Below, piece by piece: positions 34,730-45,158 of a stretch of DNA of 64,000 nt (the first letter of the stretch is position 1; each line of letters opens with the position of its first letter). The notes below the pieces were generated by a model. It saw only the letters and a program-made list of their open reading frames with translations. It searched no databases and was not told where the DNA came from. The DNA comes from Gemmata massiliana (lineage in GTDB: Bacteria; Planctomycetota; Planctomycetia; Gemmatales; Gemmataceae): contig HG799466.1 of assembly GCA_000531095.1 (NCBI GenBank), positions 168,689 to 232,688 of the forward strand, given 5' to 3'. Both the position numbers and the translations under genes were made by a program.

Positions 34730-36678
34730 TTATTTCTCCAGTCCACTGAGTGGTCCCCCGCGTGCGAACAGTGCATCCACGCGCCGGGTAACGGCCGGGT
34801 CCGCGTCAAGTGGGGGCGGCATGTGCGGTTTCAGTCGCGCGTCGATGACGAGCGGGCCGCGGCACCCCCAGTGCTTGTGTCGCGTGGACGCCTCCACACC
34901 GTGGACGTCGGTCGCGGGATCGGAGCGCGTGAACACAGCCCACAAGAAGTTATTCAGCGTGCGCGCGACGAATTCGCTGTCATCGACCACGACGATAACG
35001 GGAAGCCCTTCAAATGCGGAATGTGAAGCACGAAACGCGGCGTTCAGAGAAGTTAAAAGTTGAGCAATGTCTGGGTCTTCGTCTATTCCACCGGCCCCAT
35101 TTCGCGCACCACACTTCGGCCCTGAAATGGCCAATACTCCTGGCATCACGAGCCGCGGATCGGCGAACCCGTGGGGCAGGCTCAGGTTCACGGGCACAGT
35201 CGCCCCGAGCGTGCGCCGAGCGGGACCGGCAGCGGCAATTACGAGCTTGCTCCCCGCGTTCAGCCCCAAGCCCGCCGAGTAATCGAGCGTGTCAATCGTC
35301 GTCCGCGTCTGGAAGTGCAGGTCCGTTTCCGGGTCGAAGCGTTCGAGCAGGTGGCGCAAAAACGCCCCGATATCGTGGATGTCGAGGTCGGGATTGTCTT
35401 CCTTCGCCACGATGAACAGATACTTGGCGAGCGACAACTGCCCCTGCCCCAGAACCGCGTTCGCGAGCGTGAGTAGTTCCTGCGGGCGCCGGGTGCCGGC
35501 ATACGGAACGTACCGCTCCGAGCCGATCGCGAGCAGCAGCGGATGAACCCCCGCGGCATCCACCGCGTGGACCGCGTGTAGGCCGGGAATGACAGTGGGG
35601 ATGACCGGGCCGGTCAATTCGTGAATCAGCTCGCCGAAGGTCGTGTCTTCCTGTGGGGGCCGACCGACCACCGTAAAAGGCCAGATTGCCCCGGGTCGGT
35701 GGTACACCGCGTCCACCGTCATGACGGGGAAGTCGTGCGTCAGACTGTAGTAGCCGAGGTGATCGCCGAACGGTCCCTCCGGCTTCGTCCGCGTCGGGTC
35801 GATCCACCCCGAAATGACGAAATCGGCCTCTGCGGGAAGGGGGAGAGAGAACCCCTCCCCAACCCCTCCCCCAAGGGGAGAGGGGCATTCAAAGCCCCCT
35901 TCCTTCTTAGGGAAGGGGTTGGGGGGTTAGGTCGTACCATCGTGAGCCTGCGCCCTCCCAGCGCGCCCGCGAACGCCAGTTCCGGCAGCCCTTCGGGTAG
36001 CGGCATCACGGCCGCGACCGCCAGCGCGGGCGGTCCGCCCACGATCACGTTCACGCGCAAGCGCTCCCCGCGCCGAACCGCCGCCGCGTGGTGCGCGCCG
36101 ATGCCGCGGTGGATCTGGTAGTGCAGCCCCACTTCGCGGTCCGGCTCGAACTCGTTGCCGCTCAACTGCACGCGGTACATTCCGAGGTTCGACTTCATCC
36201 AACCGGGGGTGTCCGGGTGCTCGGTGTACACTTGGGGGAGCGTCACGAATGCCCCGCCATCGAGCGGCCAACACTTCAATTGCGGGAGTTGCGAAACGGT
36301 CGTGGTGTGCTTGAGGATCGGCCCGGAGCGCACGAACTTGGGGCGCAAGCGCCACGCCAAAAGAGGCAGGTTCCAGTACCGCCACGGACGCTTGCGGGCG
36401 TTCGCGGGATCCGTTTTCAGTTCCACGAGCTTGCGCACATCGTCGAGCGCGTCGCGGAAAAGGAACCGGGCGCGTTCGACTGTACCAAACAGATTCGACA
36501 CCATCGGAAACGGCGAACCCTTCGTGCGCGCGAAGTAGATCGCCGGTCCCCCGGTCGCATAAACGCGCCGCTGGATCTCGGCCGCTTCTAAGTGCGGGTC
36601 GATCTCTCGTTCGATGCGGACGAGGTGCCCGGCGCGCTCCAAATCGGCAACAGCAGCAGAGAGGTTACGGTGGCCCAT
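34730..36678 (-). pseudogene. UbiD family decarboxylase interrupted by an 83-bp repeat
   Basis: The frame from ATG 36678 encodes the N-terminal part (HLVRIEREIDPHLEAAEI, FPMVSNLFGT) and the core (GLHYQIHRGIGAHHAAA, VIVGGPPALAVAAVMPLPEG) of UbiD-like prenylated-FMN decarboxylases, to about residue 249 (LTMVR). It then enters an 83-bp palindromic repeat and goes out of frame. The correct frame resumes after the repeat with SLPLPAEADFVISGWIDP, EGPFGDHLGYYS and continues to 34730. Excising 35849-35931 restores a 621-residue protein. Expected function is decarboxylation in ubiquinone or menaquinone synthesis or of an aromatic acid. As sequenced the gene is broken. Confidence 0.85.
35849..35931. 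repeat. Palindromic repeat, CCTAACCCCCC family, inserted in ubiD-like gene
   Basis: The ends, AACCCCTCCCCAACCCC and the complement of CCTAACCCCCCAACCCC, are imperfect inverted repeats, with two smaller nested hairpins inside (CCCCCAAGGGGAG and CCTTCTTAGGGAAGG). It is related to the element at 2766-2868. Its length (83, or 2 mod 3) exactly accounts for the frameshift in the host gene. Confidence 0.8.
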
Positions 36679-36890
36679 CGATACTCGACTCGCAGAGACC
36701 GGCGCGGGCGGAAACAGATAACAAACCGCTTCGGGATAACCCCAGGCAACACCGTGAATTCGCGCCCGGCGCGGACATTTCGTCCCGGTTACTAACGATT
36801 CCGGCCCATTTCAGAAGATTCCTGAACCGACCCGAACAGGGGCCGTATGTTTCCCACCCCGAACGTTTGGAACCGGCCCGGTTCGGGCTT

Positions 36891-39800
36891 ATGGTAGCGT
36901 ATGAACCCGACCCCGGGTTTCGCCCAACTTGGTCGCGTGCCCCGCGAACCGAACTCCGCCTGGATCGTCGAGTGACATTTTCACCGCCCAATAAACCATT
37001 CCCGTGGCTCCCCGCGATCCTCGTGGCCGCGACGGCCGGCGGGGCCGCGGTGTGTGCGACCGCCGTCCCCCAACCGATCACCGGCCCACTCGTCGGGGTG
37101 CTCGTACTCGTTGCAGCAGTTCTGGGGTGGTGGGCCAAGCGCCCCGCACCCGTAGCGCGCCCGGTAATGAACACCGGACCGCACGATACGCTCTCGGAAT
37201 CCGACACGCGCCTCCGGTTGCTCGAATCGGCCGTGGTCCACGCGCACGACGCGGTGGCCATCGTCGAGGCGACGCCCGGCAACGGACCGGGGCGGTCCGT
37301 GATGTACGTGAACGATGCGTTCTGCCGGCTCACCGGGTACGCGCGCGCCGACGTGATCGGGCGCTCGCTCTACATGCTCCGTGGCGCCGGGTCCGACCCC
37401 GACACACTCGCGCGTCTGGGGGCGGCGATGGCCGCGGGCACGCCCCTGCGCGTGGAACTGCGCAACTACCGCAAAGACGGCACCCCGTTCTGGGTGGACC
37501 TGAGCGCGGTCCCGGTCCCGGACCCGGACGGCAACCTGTCCCACTGGGTGATGATCCAGCGCGACATCGACCGGCGGAAATCGGCCGAGCGCCGGGCGCG
37601 GCAAACGGGCCAGTTGCTCCGCGCCATTATCGATGCGTTCCCCGGACCGATCAGCGCCAAGGACCGGGACAGCCGGTACCTGGTGATGAACCAGTTCCAA
37701 GCGGAACTTCTGGGCGTAACGCCCGAGGACGCGGTCGGCCGAACCGCGGCCGAACTGGTCGACGCGACCTACGGCGCGGTGACGGTCGAGCGGGACCGCG
37801 AGGTGATGTCCACCTGTCGCCCGGTCCAGTTCGAGGCGCGCTACCCGGCCCCGATCGGCGACGGGCGCCCGTGGCTGACGAGTAAGGCCCCGCTGTGGAT
37901 GCCCGACGGGGTCGACAGCGAACCGGCCGGTGCCCGCGGGGTGGTCACCGTGGCGCTCGATATTTCCGCACTCAAAGCAGCCGAAGACGCACTGCGCCGG
38001 AGCGAAGAGCGCTACCGGCAGTTGTTCCGGGCGGTGCCGCACCCGGTGTTCGTGTACGACACCCAGACGCTCCGCATCCTCGCGGTCAACGAGGCCGCGA
38101 TCCGCAAGTACGGGTACACGCGCGACGAGTTCCTGACCCTTACGGTGCCCGACATCCGCCTGGCGGACGACGTGAGTTACTCGCTCGCGTCGGTCGGTGA
38201 CAGCAGCCTGCCCGACGGTCCGCCCGCGATCCGGCGCCACCGGACCCGGACCGGGGCGCTCATCAACGTCGAGGTGTCGTCGTTCGCCCTGAGCCTGGAG
38301 GGGCGCGGGGTCAAACTGGCCCTCGTGAACGACGTGACCGAGCGGCGCAAAGCGGAAGAAGAACTGCGCCGCAGCGAGGAACTGTTCCGCGGGATCTTCG
38401 AGAGCACCTCCGCGGGCGTGTCGCTCACCAACGCCGAGGGGCTGTTTGTTTCGTGCAACCCGGCGTTCGCGGCCATGCTCGGGCGCACCGTTCCCGAGGT
38501 ACTCCAGCTCACGCCCGCGAGCATCACGCACCCGGACGACCTCGCCGAGCAACAAGTTCTGATGGACGAGGTGCGGACCGGAACCCGGGACCGGTTCAGC
38601 TACTCGAAACGGTACATCCGCCCCGACGGGCAAATCATGTGGGCCGAGCTGTCGTTCGCCGCGGTCCGCAACGCCGCGGGCGAGTACGAGTACGGCCTGG
38701 GCGTCTCCGTCAACGTGACCGAGCGCCGGCTGCTGGAAGATCAGTTGCGCCAGGCCCAGAAGATGGAGGCCATCGGCCAAATGGCCGGGGGCGTGGCGCA
38801 CGACTTCAACAACCTGCTCACGGCCGTGCTGGGGAACCTGTCCCTGGTGCGCCTGCCGGACCACGACCCGAACCGCCCCCTGCTAACGGCTGTGGAACAG
38901 GCCGCGGCACGCGCGGCCGACCTGACCCGCAAGCTCCTGGGATACGCCCGCCGCAACCAACTCGTGTTCGCGCCGGTCGAACCGCGCGACGCGCTGGGCG
39001 AGGTGATGGCGCTCCTGCGGCACACGGTGGACCCGCGCATCCACCTGGGGATCGAGATCGACCCCGATTGCCCCCCGGTCCACGCCGACCCGACGCTGCT
39101 CGTTCAGGCCGTCATGAACCTGGGGCTGAACGCCCGCGACGCGATGCCCGACGGCGGCACGCTCACGTTCACGGCCGAACCGATCAACCTCCACGACAAC
39201 GACGTGCGCCCGGCCGGTTGGGACGACGTGCGCCCGGGGCGCTACGTCCGGCTCGCCGTGTCCGATACCGGCACCGGGATGACGCCCGAGGTCCAGGCGC
39301 GCCTGTTTGAACCGTTCTTCACGACCAAGGCGATTGGTAAGGGGACCGGGTTGGGGTTGCCGATGGTCCACGGGATCGTGAAACAACACCACGGCTGGAT
39401 CGAGATCTACTCCAACCCAGGCATCGGAACCCGGATCGAACTGAATCTGCCCATGTCCGAACTGATGACCACGCCGTCGCGCGCCCACTCGCGCACCCCG
39501 CTGCCGATCCCAATCCCGACCCCGTTCCCGGCACTCGCCCCGAGCGCGTCCGGTCCGGTACGCGCCCCGAGCGCCCCCACCCCGGCAACGATTCTCCTGG
39601 TGGACGACGAACAGATGATCCGCGACCTGGGCACCGCGGTTCTCACGCGGGCCGGGTACCGGGTGATTACCGCCGAAGACGGCCAGGAAGCGGTCGAAAC
39701 CTTCCAGCGCGAGTTCGCGGACATCGCATTGGTGATTCTGGACGTGACCATGCCGCGCATGTCGGGCAGCGACGCCTCGCGACACATGATCCGCATTGAT

Positions 39801-39956
39801 CCGAGCGTGCGCGTGCTGTTCTCGACAGGATATTCTGCCGACGATTTGGCCGAACTCGACGGGTCGCAGGGGTTACTCAGTAAACCGTACCGACCGCAGG
39901 AGCTGGTCGCCGCCGTGCGCGCCGCGCTCACGATCACGCCCCAACCCGTCGGTTAG
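36891..39956 (+). CDS. Multi-PAS hybrid sensor histidine kinase
   Basis: A protein of about 1021 residues. Two transmembrane segments (about residues 36-56 and 65-81) come first, then four PAS domains (roughly 100-210, 220-330, 355-460, 465-590; the second diverged), HisKA with the phospho-accepting H637 in [10 protein letters not shown], HATPase_c with N-box [14 protein letters not shown] and G-box [11 protein letters not shown], a Pro-rich linker, and a C-terminal receiver domain with D951 in LVILDVTMP. It is a membrane sensor with an attached receiver and no separate response regulator next to it. Start uncertain: TTG 36867, ATG 36891 or GTG 36972. The stimulus is unknown. Confidence 0.9.
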   Translation: MVAYEPDPGFRPTWSRAPRTELRLDRRVTFSPPNKPFPWLPAILVAATAGGAAVCATAVPQPITGPLVGVLVLVAAVLGWWAKRPAPVARPVMNTGPHDTLSESDTRLRLLESAVVHAHDAVAIVEATPGNGPGRSVMYVNDAFCRLTGYARADVIGRSLYMLRGAGSDPDTLARLGAAMAAGTPLRVELRNYRKDGTPFWVDLSAVPVPDPDGNLSHWVMIQRDIDRRKSAERRARQTGQLLRAIIDAFPGPISAKDRDSRYLVMNQFQAELLGVTPEDAVGRTAAELVDATYGAVTVERDREVMSTCRPVQFEARYPAPIGDGRPWLTSKAPLWMPDGVDSEPAGARGVVTVALDISALKAAEDALRRSEERYRQLFRAVPHPVFVYDTQTLRILAVNEAAIRKYGYTRDEFLTLTVPDIRLADDVSYSLASVGDSSLPDGPPAIRRHRTRTGALINVEVSSFALSLEGRGVKLALVNDVTERRKAEEELRRSEELFRGIFESTSAGVSLTNAEGLFVSCNPAFAAMLGRTVPEVLQLTPASITHPDDLAEQQVLMDEVRTGTRDRFSYSKRYIRPDGQIMWAELSFAAVRNAAGEYEYGLGVSVNVTERRLLEDQLRQAQKMEAIGQMAGGVAHDFNNLLTAVLGNLSLVRLPDHDPNRPLLTAVEQAAARAADLTRKLLGYARRNQLVFAPVEPRDALGEVMALLRHTVDPRIHLGIEIDPDCPPVHADPTLLVQAVMNLGLNARDAMPDGGTLTFTAEPINLHDNDVRPAGWDDVRPGRYVRLAVSDTGTGMTPEVQARLFEPFFTTKAIGKGTGLGLPMVHGIVKQHHGWIEIYSNPGIGTRIELNLPMSELMTTPSRAHSRTPLPIPIPTPFPALAPSASGPVRAPSAPTPATILLVDDEQMIRDLGTAVLTRAGYRVITAEDGQEAVETFQREFADIALVILDVTMPRMSGSDASRHMIRIDPSVRVLFSTGYSADDLAELDGSQGLLSKPYRPQELVAAVRAALTITPQPVG

Positions 39957-39984
39957 TCTCGTTTTGAGACCCGTGCAGTGATCG

Positions 39985-40082
39985 AACGAGCCGCGACCGC
40001 AAGGGAGCAGGGCTTCCCGTATGTGGAACTGGGATTCCAAACAGAATCCCGTCCCACTCCCTTGCGGTCGCGGCTCGCTACA
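39985..40082. repeat. Palindromic repeat, GAGCCGCGACCGCAAGGGAG family, copy 3
   Basis: The left arm (39985-40010) and right arm (40056-40081) are inverted near-copies, with an internal GGGATTCC-type palindrome between. It lies 29 bases after the histidine-kinase stop, matching the placement of the copies at 7663 and 6244. Confidence 0.8.
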
Positions 40083-40135
40083 AGAAATGGAAACGTCACT
40101 AATTAGATCGCACCAAATGTGCCAAGAAATGCGAT

Positions 40136-40164
40136 GAGGGCGGCACCACGTTGGTGCCGCCCTC
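40136..40164 (-). terminator. Intrinsic terminator of fabF
   Basis: A perfect 13-bp stem, GAGGGCGGCACCA with its complement, and a three-base loop lie 25 bases after the fabF stop. The minus-strand downstream sequence has only a short T-rich stretch (CATTTCTT), so it is a moderate terminator. Confidence 0.6.
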
Positions 40165-40188
40165 CCGTATCTGTTCTGTGCGCAGTCG

Positions 40189-41481
40189 TTACACCGCGGC
40201 CATCACCAGCGCGCCGTTCTGTCCGCCGAAGCCGAAGCTCGTGGACAGACCGTACTTCACCTTCGCTTCGCGCGCGGTGTTCGGGATGTAGTCCAAGTCG
40301 CACGCCGGGTCCGGGTTCGTCAGGTTGATCGTCGGCGGATACACCTGCGTCTTCAGGCTCATCGCGAGCGCCGCCGCTTCGATCGCACCGCTCGCACCGA
40401 TCGAGTGCCCGATCATCGACTTGATCGACGAGAGCTGCACGTTCTTGGAGTGCTCGCCGAACACGCGCTTCACGGCCGCCGTTTCCATCAGGTCGTTCAG
40501 CTTCGTGCTGGTGCCGTGCGCGTTGATGTACCCGACATCGCGGAAATCCACTTCCGCTTCAGTGAGGGCCGATTGAATCGCCCGCGCCCCGCCCCGCCCT
40601 TCCGGATCGGGCTTCGTTACCGAGTAAGCGTCGAACGTGCTGCCCCAACCCTTCACTTCCGCATAGATCGGCGCGTTCCGGGCCTTCGCGCGCTCGTACT
40701 CTTCGAGCACCAGAACCGCGGCGCCCTCGCTAATCACGAACCCGTCGCGGAGGCGGTCGAAGGGGCGCGAGCGCTCCCCGGGCGCCCGCCCGTTGGACTT
40801 GCTGAGCGTCCCCAGGGCGGTGTACGCGAGCAGCATGAGGGGGTCGATCCGGCTGTCGGCCCCGCCGCACAGCATCACGTCCGCGTCGCCCCGGGCCACG
40901 AGCCGGTACCCCTCGCCCACGGCCTGTGTACCGGCCACGCACGCGGTCACCACCGTGTTGTTCGGCCCCTGGCAGTTAAACGCCATCGAAATGTGTGCGG
41001 CCGCCATGTTCGGCAGGTACTTCAGCAGCCACAGAGGGAACAACGGCGAGTCCGTCCGGTTCGGGTCCGGGAGCTTCGTTTCGTCGAACTCCCCGTCTTC
41101 CTGGCAGGCGCGGGCCAGGAGCGGCGCGAGTTCGCCCAGGTCCATCGGCACGAGGCCCGTACCCATGACCACGCCGAACCGCTCCGGATCCGTGCTCGCC
41201 ACGTCGAGCCCGCTGTCAGTCACGGCAAGGCCCGCGGCGCCGATGCCGAACTTCGCGGCGCGCCCCATGACCTTCACCGACTTGCGGAACTTGTCGGGAA
41301 TGAACGGCTCCGGGTCGAAGTCGATGACCTCGCCCGCCACCCGGATCGGGTGGTTGGATGCGTCAAACGAGCGGATCGGGCCGACCCCACTGTGGCCCTC
41401 CACGCACGCTTGCCAGAAAGCGTCTTTACCGACCCCGTTGGGCGCAACGACGCCCAAGCCGGAAATTACCACCCTGCGCAT
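40189..41481 (-). CDS. fabF: 3-oxoacyl-[acyl-carrier-protein] synthase II (KAS II)
   Basis: A 430-residue condensing enzyme. The catalytic triad is seen as Cys in VTACVAGTQAVGEGY, His in NAHGTSTKLNDLMET and His in SIKSMIGHSIGASGAIE; the C-terminal FGFGGQNGALVM is also typical. It elongates acyl-ACP with malonyl-ACP in fatty acid synthesis in the cytoplasm. The start at 41481 is preceded by GGGG about seven bases upstream and gives the usual MRRVVISGLG N-terminus; the frame is open 16 more codons. No other fab or acpP genes are adjacent. A specialised KS cannot be excluded. Confidence 0.92.
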   Translation of the reverse strand: MRRVVISGLGVVAPNGVGKDAFWQACVEGHSGVGPIRSFDASNHPIRVAGEVIDFDPEPFIPDKFRKSVKVMGRAAKFGIGAAGLAVTDSGLDVASTDPERFGVVMGTGLVPMDLGELAPLLARACQEDGEFDETKLPDPNRTDSPLFPLWLLKYLPNMAAAHISMAFNCQGPNNTVVTACVAGTQAVGEGYRLVARGDADVMLCGGADSRIDPLMLLAYTALGTLSKSNGRAPGERSRPFDRLRDGFVISEGAAVLVLEEYERAKARNAPIYAEVKGWGSTFDAYSVTKPDPEGRGGARAIQSALTEAEVDFRDVGYINAHGTSTKLNDLMETAAVKRVFGEHSKNVQLSSIKSMIGHSIGASGAIEAAALAMSLKTQVYPPTINLTNPDPACDLDYIPNTAREAKVKYGLSTSFGFGGQNGALVMAAV

Positions 41482-41853
41482 GACGTTACCCCGAGCGGCC
41501 GTCCCTCTCATCCCTAAGCGGTGCGGCACGTCACGTCACCCCCGGGCCGACTCATCAGCACTTCCGCCGTCCCCGCCGACCCCTTAAAACCCCCATCTGC
41601 ACCATCTTCCATAAAGTTAATCCGTGCTGCGGCTTCCTTCAATCCCCTCGACGGCGAGGAATCACACTATCTCACTCAAACTGCGCAGATTAACTCGTTA
41701 CACTCGGCACAACCGGCCCTGAAAAGTCAGTTCCGACCCGATTGTTGGTGTGCGATACGTGCATCAGGTTGTGAGAATGCGAAGCGTGTGCCGGCTTGCG
41801 AGCCGCGCAACCGAGTCCCCGGAACGTTCTTTGGTCCCGGCCCCCCGCGGCGT

Positions 41854-41859
41854 TATAAT
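41854..41859 (+). promoter_or_regulatory. Probable promoter of the nfeD-floA operon
   Basis: A perfect TATAAT (41854-41859) lies 17 bases after TTGGTC (41831-41836) and about 60 bases before the nfeD ATG. The 438-base gap 41482-41919 otherwise has no gene or repeat I can support. Confidence 0.5.
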
Positions 41860-41919
41860 CTGAACAAGTGGGCGGGGGTGGAGAACCACCCGAGCGCACT
41901 CTGCAAGGAACGACAACCA

Positions 41920-44129
41920 ATGCTCTTCTCTCTGCGCTGCTGGACGGGGGGCCTCGTCCCCGCCGTCGTGTGGGTGCTGCTGTTCGGGTCCGTGGCGGGT
42001 GCGCAAGAAGCGAACAGCGCGCTGTTCGTGACCGTTCAAAACCCGATCACCAGCGACGTCGCCACGCGGATCGAGAACCAGATCAGCGCCCGCGCGAACG
42101 AAAAGAACGAAGAGCGCCGGGCGTGGGTCGTGGTGCTCGACTTCAACCCCGACGGCAAGCCCGCGTCGACCACCAACTTCGGCCCGTGCTCCGACCTCGC
42201 CAAGTTCCTCAGTAGCCCCAAGATGGCGGGCGTGAAGACCATTGCCTTTGTTCACGCCCCGGTGACCGGACACACGGTGCTCCCGGTACTCGCGTGCAAA
42301 GAAGTGGTGATGAGTAAGGCCGGGGCGATCGGCCCCGTCGTGGTCGAGGGCGTACCGGCACTTGAGGTGTCCGAGCAGGTCGCGTACAAGACCCGGTTCA
42401 ACCGTGACGACCGCTGGCCCATCGTGCAGAAAATGTTCGACCCGAACGTGGCACTCGTGAAGGGCGTGGCGAAATCCAACGGCGCCCCGCGCTACGCGGA
42501 CGCGAACAACCCGGAGTCGGTGTCCGCAATAACTTCGTATAGCATACAGTCGCCGGAGCCGCTCCCGTAAACGGCGTGCAGGACCGGCAGCCCGCGAGCT
42601 ACCCGACCCCGGTCGCGCGAGCGGTCGAACTGGCCAGCGGGGTCGCGGAGAACCAGCGCGAGGTCGCCGAACTGTTCGGCCTCCTACCGCTCCGCTCCGA
42701 CCCACTCGCCGGGCGCACGCCCGATGCGTACCAGTGGGCGCTCCGGGGCGACGTGGACGGCGCGATGAAGGAGTCTGTGAACCGCGTCATCCGCGACGTG
42801 CGTAAGAGGAAGGGGAACGTTCTCATCCTGACCCTGAACTGCGGCGGGACCGACCTCGAAGCGGCGCGCGCGTTGGCCGACGACCTCGCGGGCGCACAAA
42901 CCGGCGACGACGCCCTGCTCATCATCGGGTTCGTGCCCGAATCCGCGCCCGACGCGGCCGCGGTCGTCGCGCTGGGGTGTTCCGAGATCGTGATGACCAA
43001 GCCGAAGGGCGCAGAGGGGGAGACAAAAGAGGCCGATCTGGGGAACTTCGAGCGCTACCTGAAGACCGCGAAACCGTCCGCGGTGGCCGCCCAGCGCCAG
43101 AGCTTGCGCGACTTCGCCGAACAGCGCGGCTACCCCGGCGTACTGTTTGAGGGGATGCTCAACCGCGACGTGGAGATCGTTCGGGCCGAGGGCGAGGGCA
43201 ACAACCGCAACAAGCGGAAGTTGATGACGCGCTCCGAGTTCGAGACCGAACAGAAGGCCAGCCCCGGGCTGTGGAAGCAGGGCCGGGTCGTCAAGCAACC
43301 CGGCAAGCGGCTCGAACTGACCGCGACCCTCGCGGCCGAACTCGGTGTAGCCCGCCTCACCGTACCGACAACAAACGTGGACGAAGTGTGCAGCGCTTAC
43401 GGCTTGGGGAAGGCGAAAAGCCCGGACCCGGGCTGGCTCGACAAGTTCGCCGAGTTCCTGCGCATCCCCGCGGTGACCATCATCCTCGTAATGGTCGGGT
43501 TCATCGGGCTGATCCTCGAACTGAAGGTGCCGGGGCTGACCGTACCCGGGATCGTCGCGGCGGTGTGCTTCATCTTGGTGTTCTGGTCGCAGTCACGGTT
43601 CAGCGGTGAAATGTTCGTACTCGCGCTCCTGCTGTTCATCCTGGGGTTGATACTGGTCGGGTTGGAAATCTTCGTGCTCCCGGGGTTCGGCGTGTGCGGG
43701 ATCAGTGGCGTGCTGTTCATGCTGGCCGGGTTGGGGCTGGTGACACTGGAGCGCTTCCCGCAGACCTGGGAAGAAGCAGTCCCACTGGGGGTGCGGATCT
43801 CGACGTACCTGTTCGCGATGATGGGCGCGATGGTAGCCGCGTTCGTGATCGCGCGGTTCCTACCGCAAGTGCCCTACGCGAACCGGATGATGTTAACTCC
43901 ACCCAGTGACCAGTCGAGCGCGACCGAAGTGCAGTTGCCCGGCGCGAGCGAGGCGGCGGAGTTGCTGGGGGCCATCGGCGCGAGCACGACCGCGTTACGT
44001 CCGGCCGGCGTCGTGCGGTTCGGGGAGAAGTTCGTGGACGTGGTTTCGGACGGCGGGTTCATCCCGTCCGGGAGCCGCGTTCAGGTAATCGCGGTCGAGG
44101 GCACGCGGATCGTTGTCAAAGAGGTTTAA
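41920..44129 (+). CDS. NfeD family membrane protein with ClpP-like domains, split by a loxP-like 20-mer
   Basis: About 729 residues when repaired. A signal peptide (GLVPAVVWVLLFGSVAGAQE) is followed by two ClpP/SppA-like serine-protease-fold regions, a membrane region of about five helices (VTIILVMVGFIGLILELKVPGLTVPG onward) and a C-terminal NfeD OB-fold. As sequenced, frame one stops at 42570, while the second part is read from a GTG at 42576. The break is at an inserted 20-mer (42529-42548); without it codon GCA joins GTC in frame. NfeD proteins act with flotillins in membrane microdomains, and floA lies downstream. The start follows AAGGA. Confidence 0.85.
42529..42548 (+). other. loxP half-site-like insert in nfeD
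   Basis: These 20 bases are identical to the 13-bp loxP arm ATAACTTCGTATA plus seven bases of its spacer, GCATACA. Removing exactly these bases restores the nfeD frame. A half loxP without its second arm is what a trimmed mate-pair linker (loxP-containing 454-type linker) would leave in an assembly. Confidence 0.85.
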
Positions 44130-44348
44130 TGATCGTTTCGCGCGAAAAGCGGAAGCGTGTGGCGCGCGGGTCGTAAATCGTGTAAGTTTGGTTCCCGGAC
44201 CGGGTGGGCGCGGTAGCGCGGAGCGGTTCGCGCGAAATCCTAAACCGAAAGGGCGCAATTAGATCGCTCCGGCGCCCGAGTGTTCGTACTCTTGCCCGTA
44301 GTACCGGGCGGAATGTGTCGCTCCATCACACTCACACGCGCGTCCCGC

Positions 44349-44996
44349 ATGGATGACTATCTGATCATTGCGATTGTTCTGATGGCCCTCGGCGCGGGGT
44401 TGCTCGGGGCCGAGATCCTGGTGCCGACCGGCGGGTTCTTGATAGTGGGCGCACTGGTATTCTTCGCGCTGGCCGTTGGTATCATCTTGTACCAAGGTAC
44501 GACCATCGAGGCCGTGGTCGCGATCGGGGGGCTGGCAGTCGGCTTGCCCGCGGCCGGGTTCGTTGCGGTTGCGGCGTGGCGCAGAATGTCGCTCGATAAT
44601 GTGCTCGATGAAGTTTCCACCGATTCACCGATCGGGGTCGCACCCGAAGCGAACACACTCAAAGGGCGCGCGGGCAAGACGGTCTCGCCCCTGCGCCCCT
44701 CGGGTTCGGTCGAGTTCGACGGTAAGCGCGTGGACGCGATGACCGAGGGCATGATGCTCGACGCGGGCGTCTGGGTGCGGTGCGTAGACGTGAAGCGCGG
44801 GCAGGTGATCGTCCGCGCGATGGAGTCGCAGCCGGACGTCTCCGAGGTCGAGCGAGCCGATGCCGCTCTGCCCGCGCAATCAAAAGCCAGCGCTGCAGTC
44901 AGCGAAGAACCACAGAAGGACGAACCCAAAAAAGAAGAGCCGAAGCGCCCGCGCGACGATTTCGACGACTTCGACATTGGTCTCGATAAGATCTGA
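44349..44996 (+). CDS. Short NfeD family protein
   Basis: A 215-residue protein. Three hydrophobic helices (about residues 3-75: LIIAIVLMALGAGLLGAEILVPTGG, GALVFFALAVGIILY and GLPAAGFVAVAAW) are followed by a NfeD OB-fold (AGKTVSPLRPSGSVEFDGKRVDAMTEG, GVWVRCVDVKRGQVIV) and an acidic/Lys-rich tail. It starts at ATG 44349. It lies between a long NfeD and FloA, the classical NfeD-flotillin order, and probably binds the flotillin. The start lacks a strong ribosome site. Confidence 0.88.
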   Translation: MDDYLIIAIVLMALGAGLLGAEILVPTGGFLIVGALVFFALAVGIILYQGTTIEAVVAIGGLAVGLPAAGFVAVAAWRRMSLDNVLDEVSTDSPIGVAPEANTLKGRAGKTVSPLRPSGSVEFDGKRVDAMTEGMMLDAGVWVRCVDVKRGQVIVRAMESQPDVSEVERADAALPAQSKASAAVSEEPQKDEPKKEEPKRPRDDFDDFDIGLDKI

Positions 44997-45158
44997 CCGG
45001 GAATGATGTTCCGTTCCGAACCCGGCTCACCGAATCGCGCCCACGGTGATTCGTCTGGTCGCCGCCAAAAGTGAAGCGCAACGACTTCGATCAGTAACAA
45101 ACGGTAATCGCAATCGCCGGGTCGGTGACCGACCCGGAACTCGAAAGGACCGACACCC

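Noticed and set aside
36981..38864. A 627-codon minus-strand frame opposite the hybrid histidine kinase
   Set aside because: Codon-bias shadow of the kinase; the product is His/Arg/Val-rich without domains.
42576..44129. A separate nfeD gene starting at the GTG at 42576
   Set aside because: The start lies within a continuous protein once the loxP-like 20-mer is removed; it has no ribosome binding site of its own.
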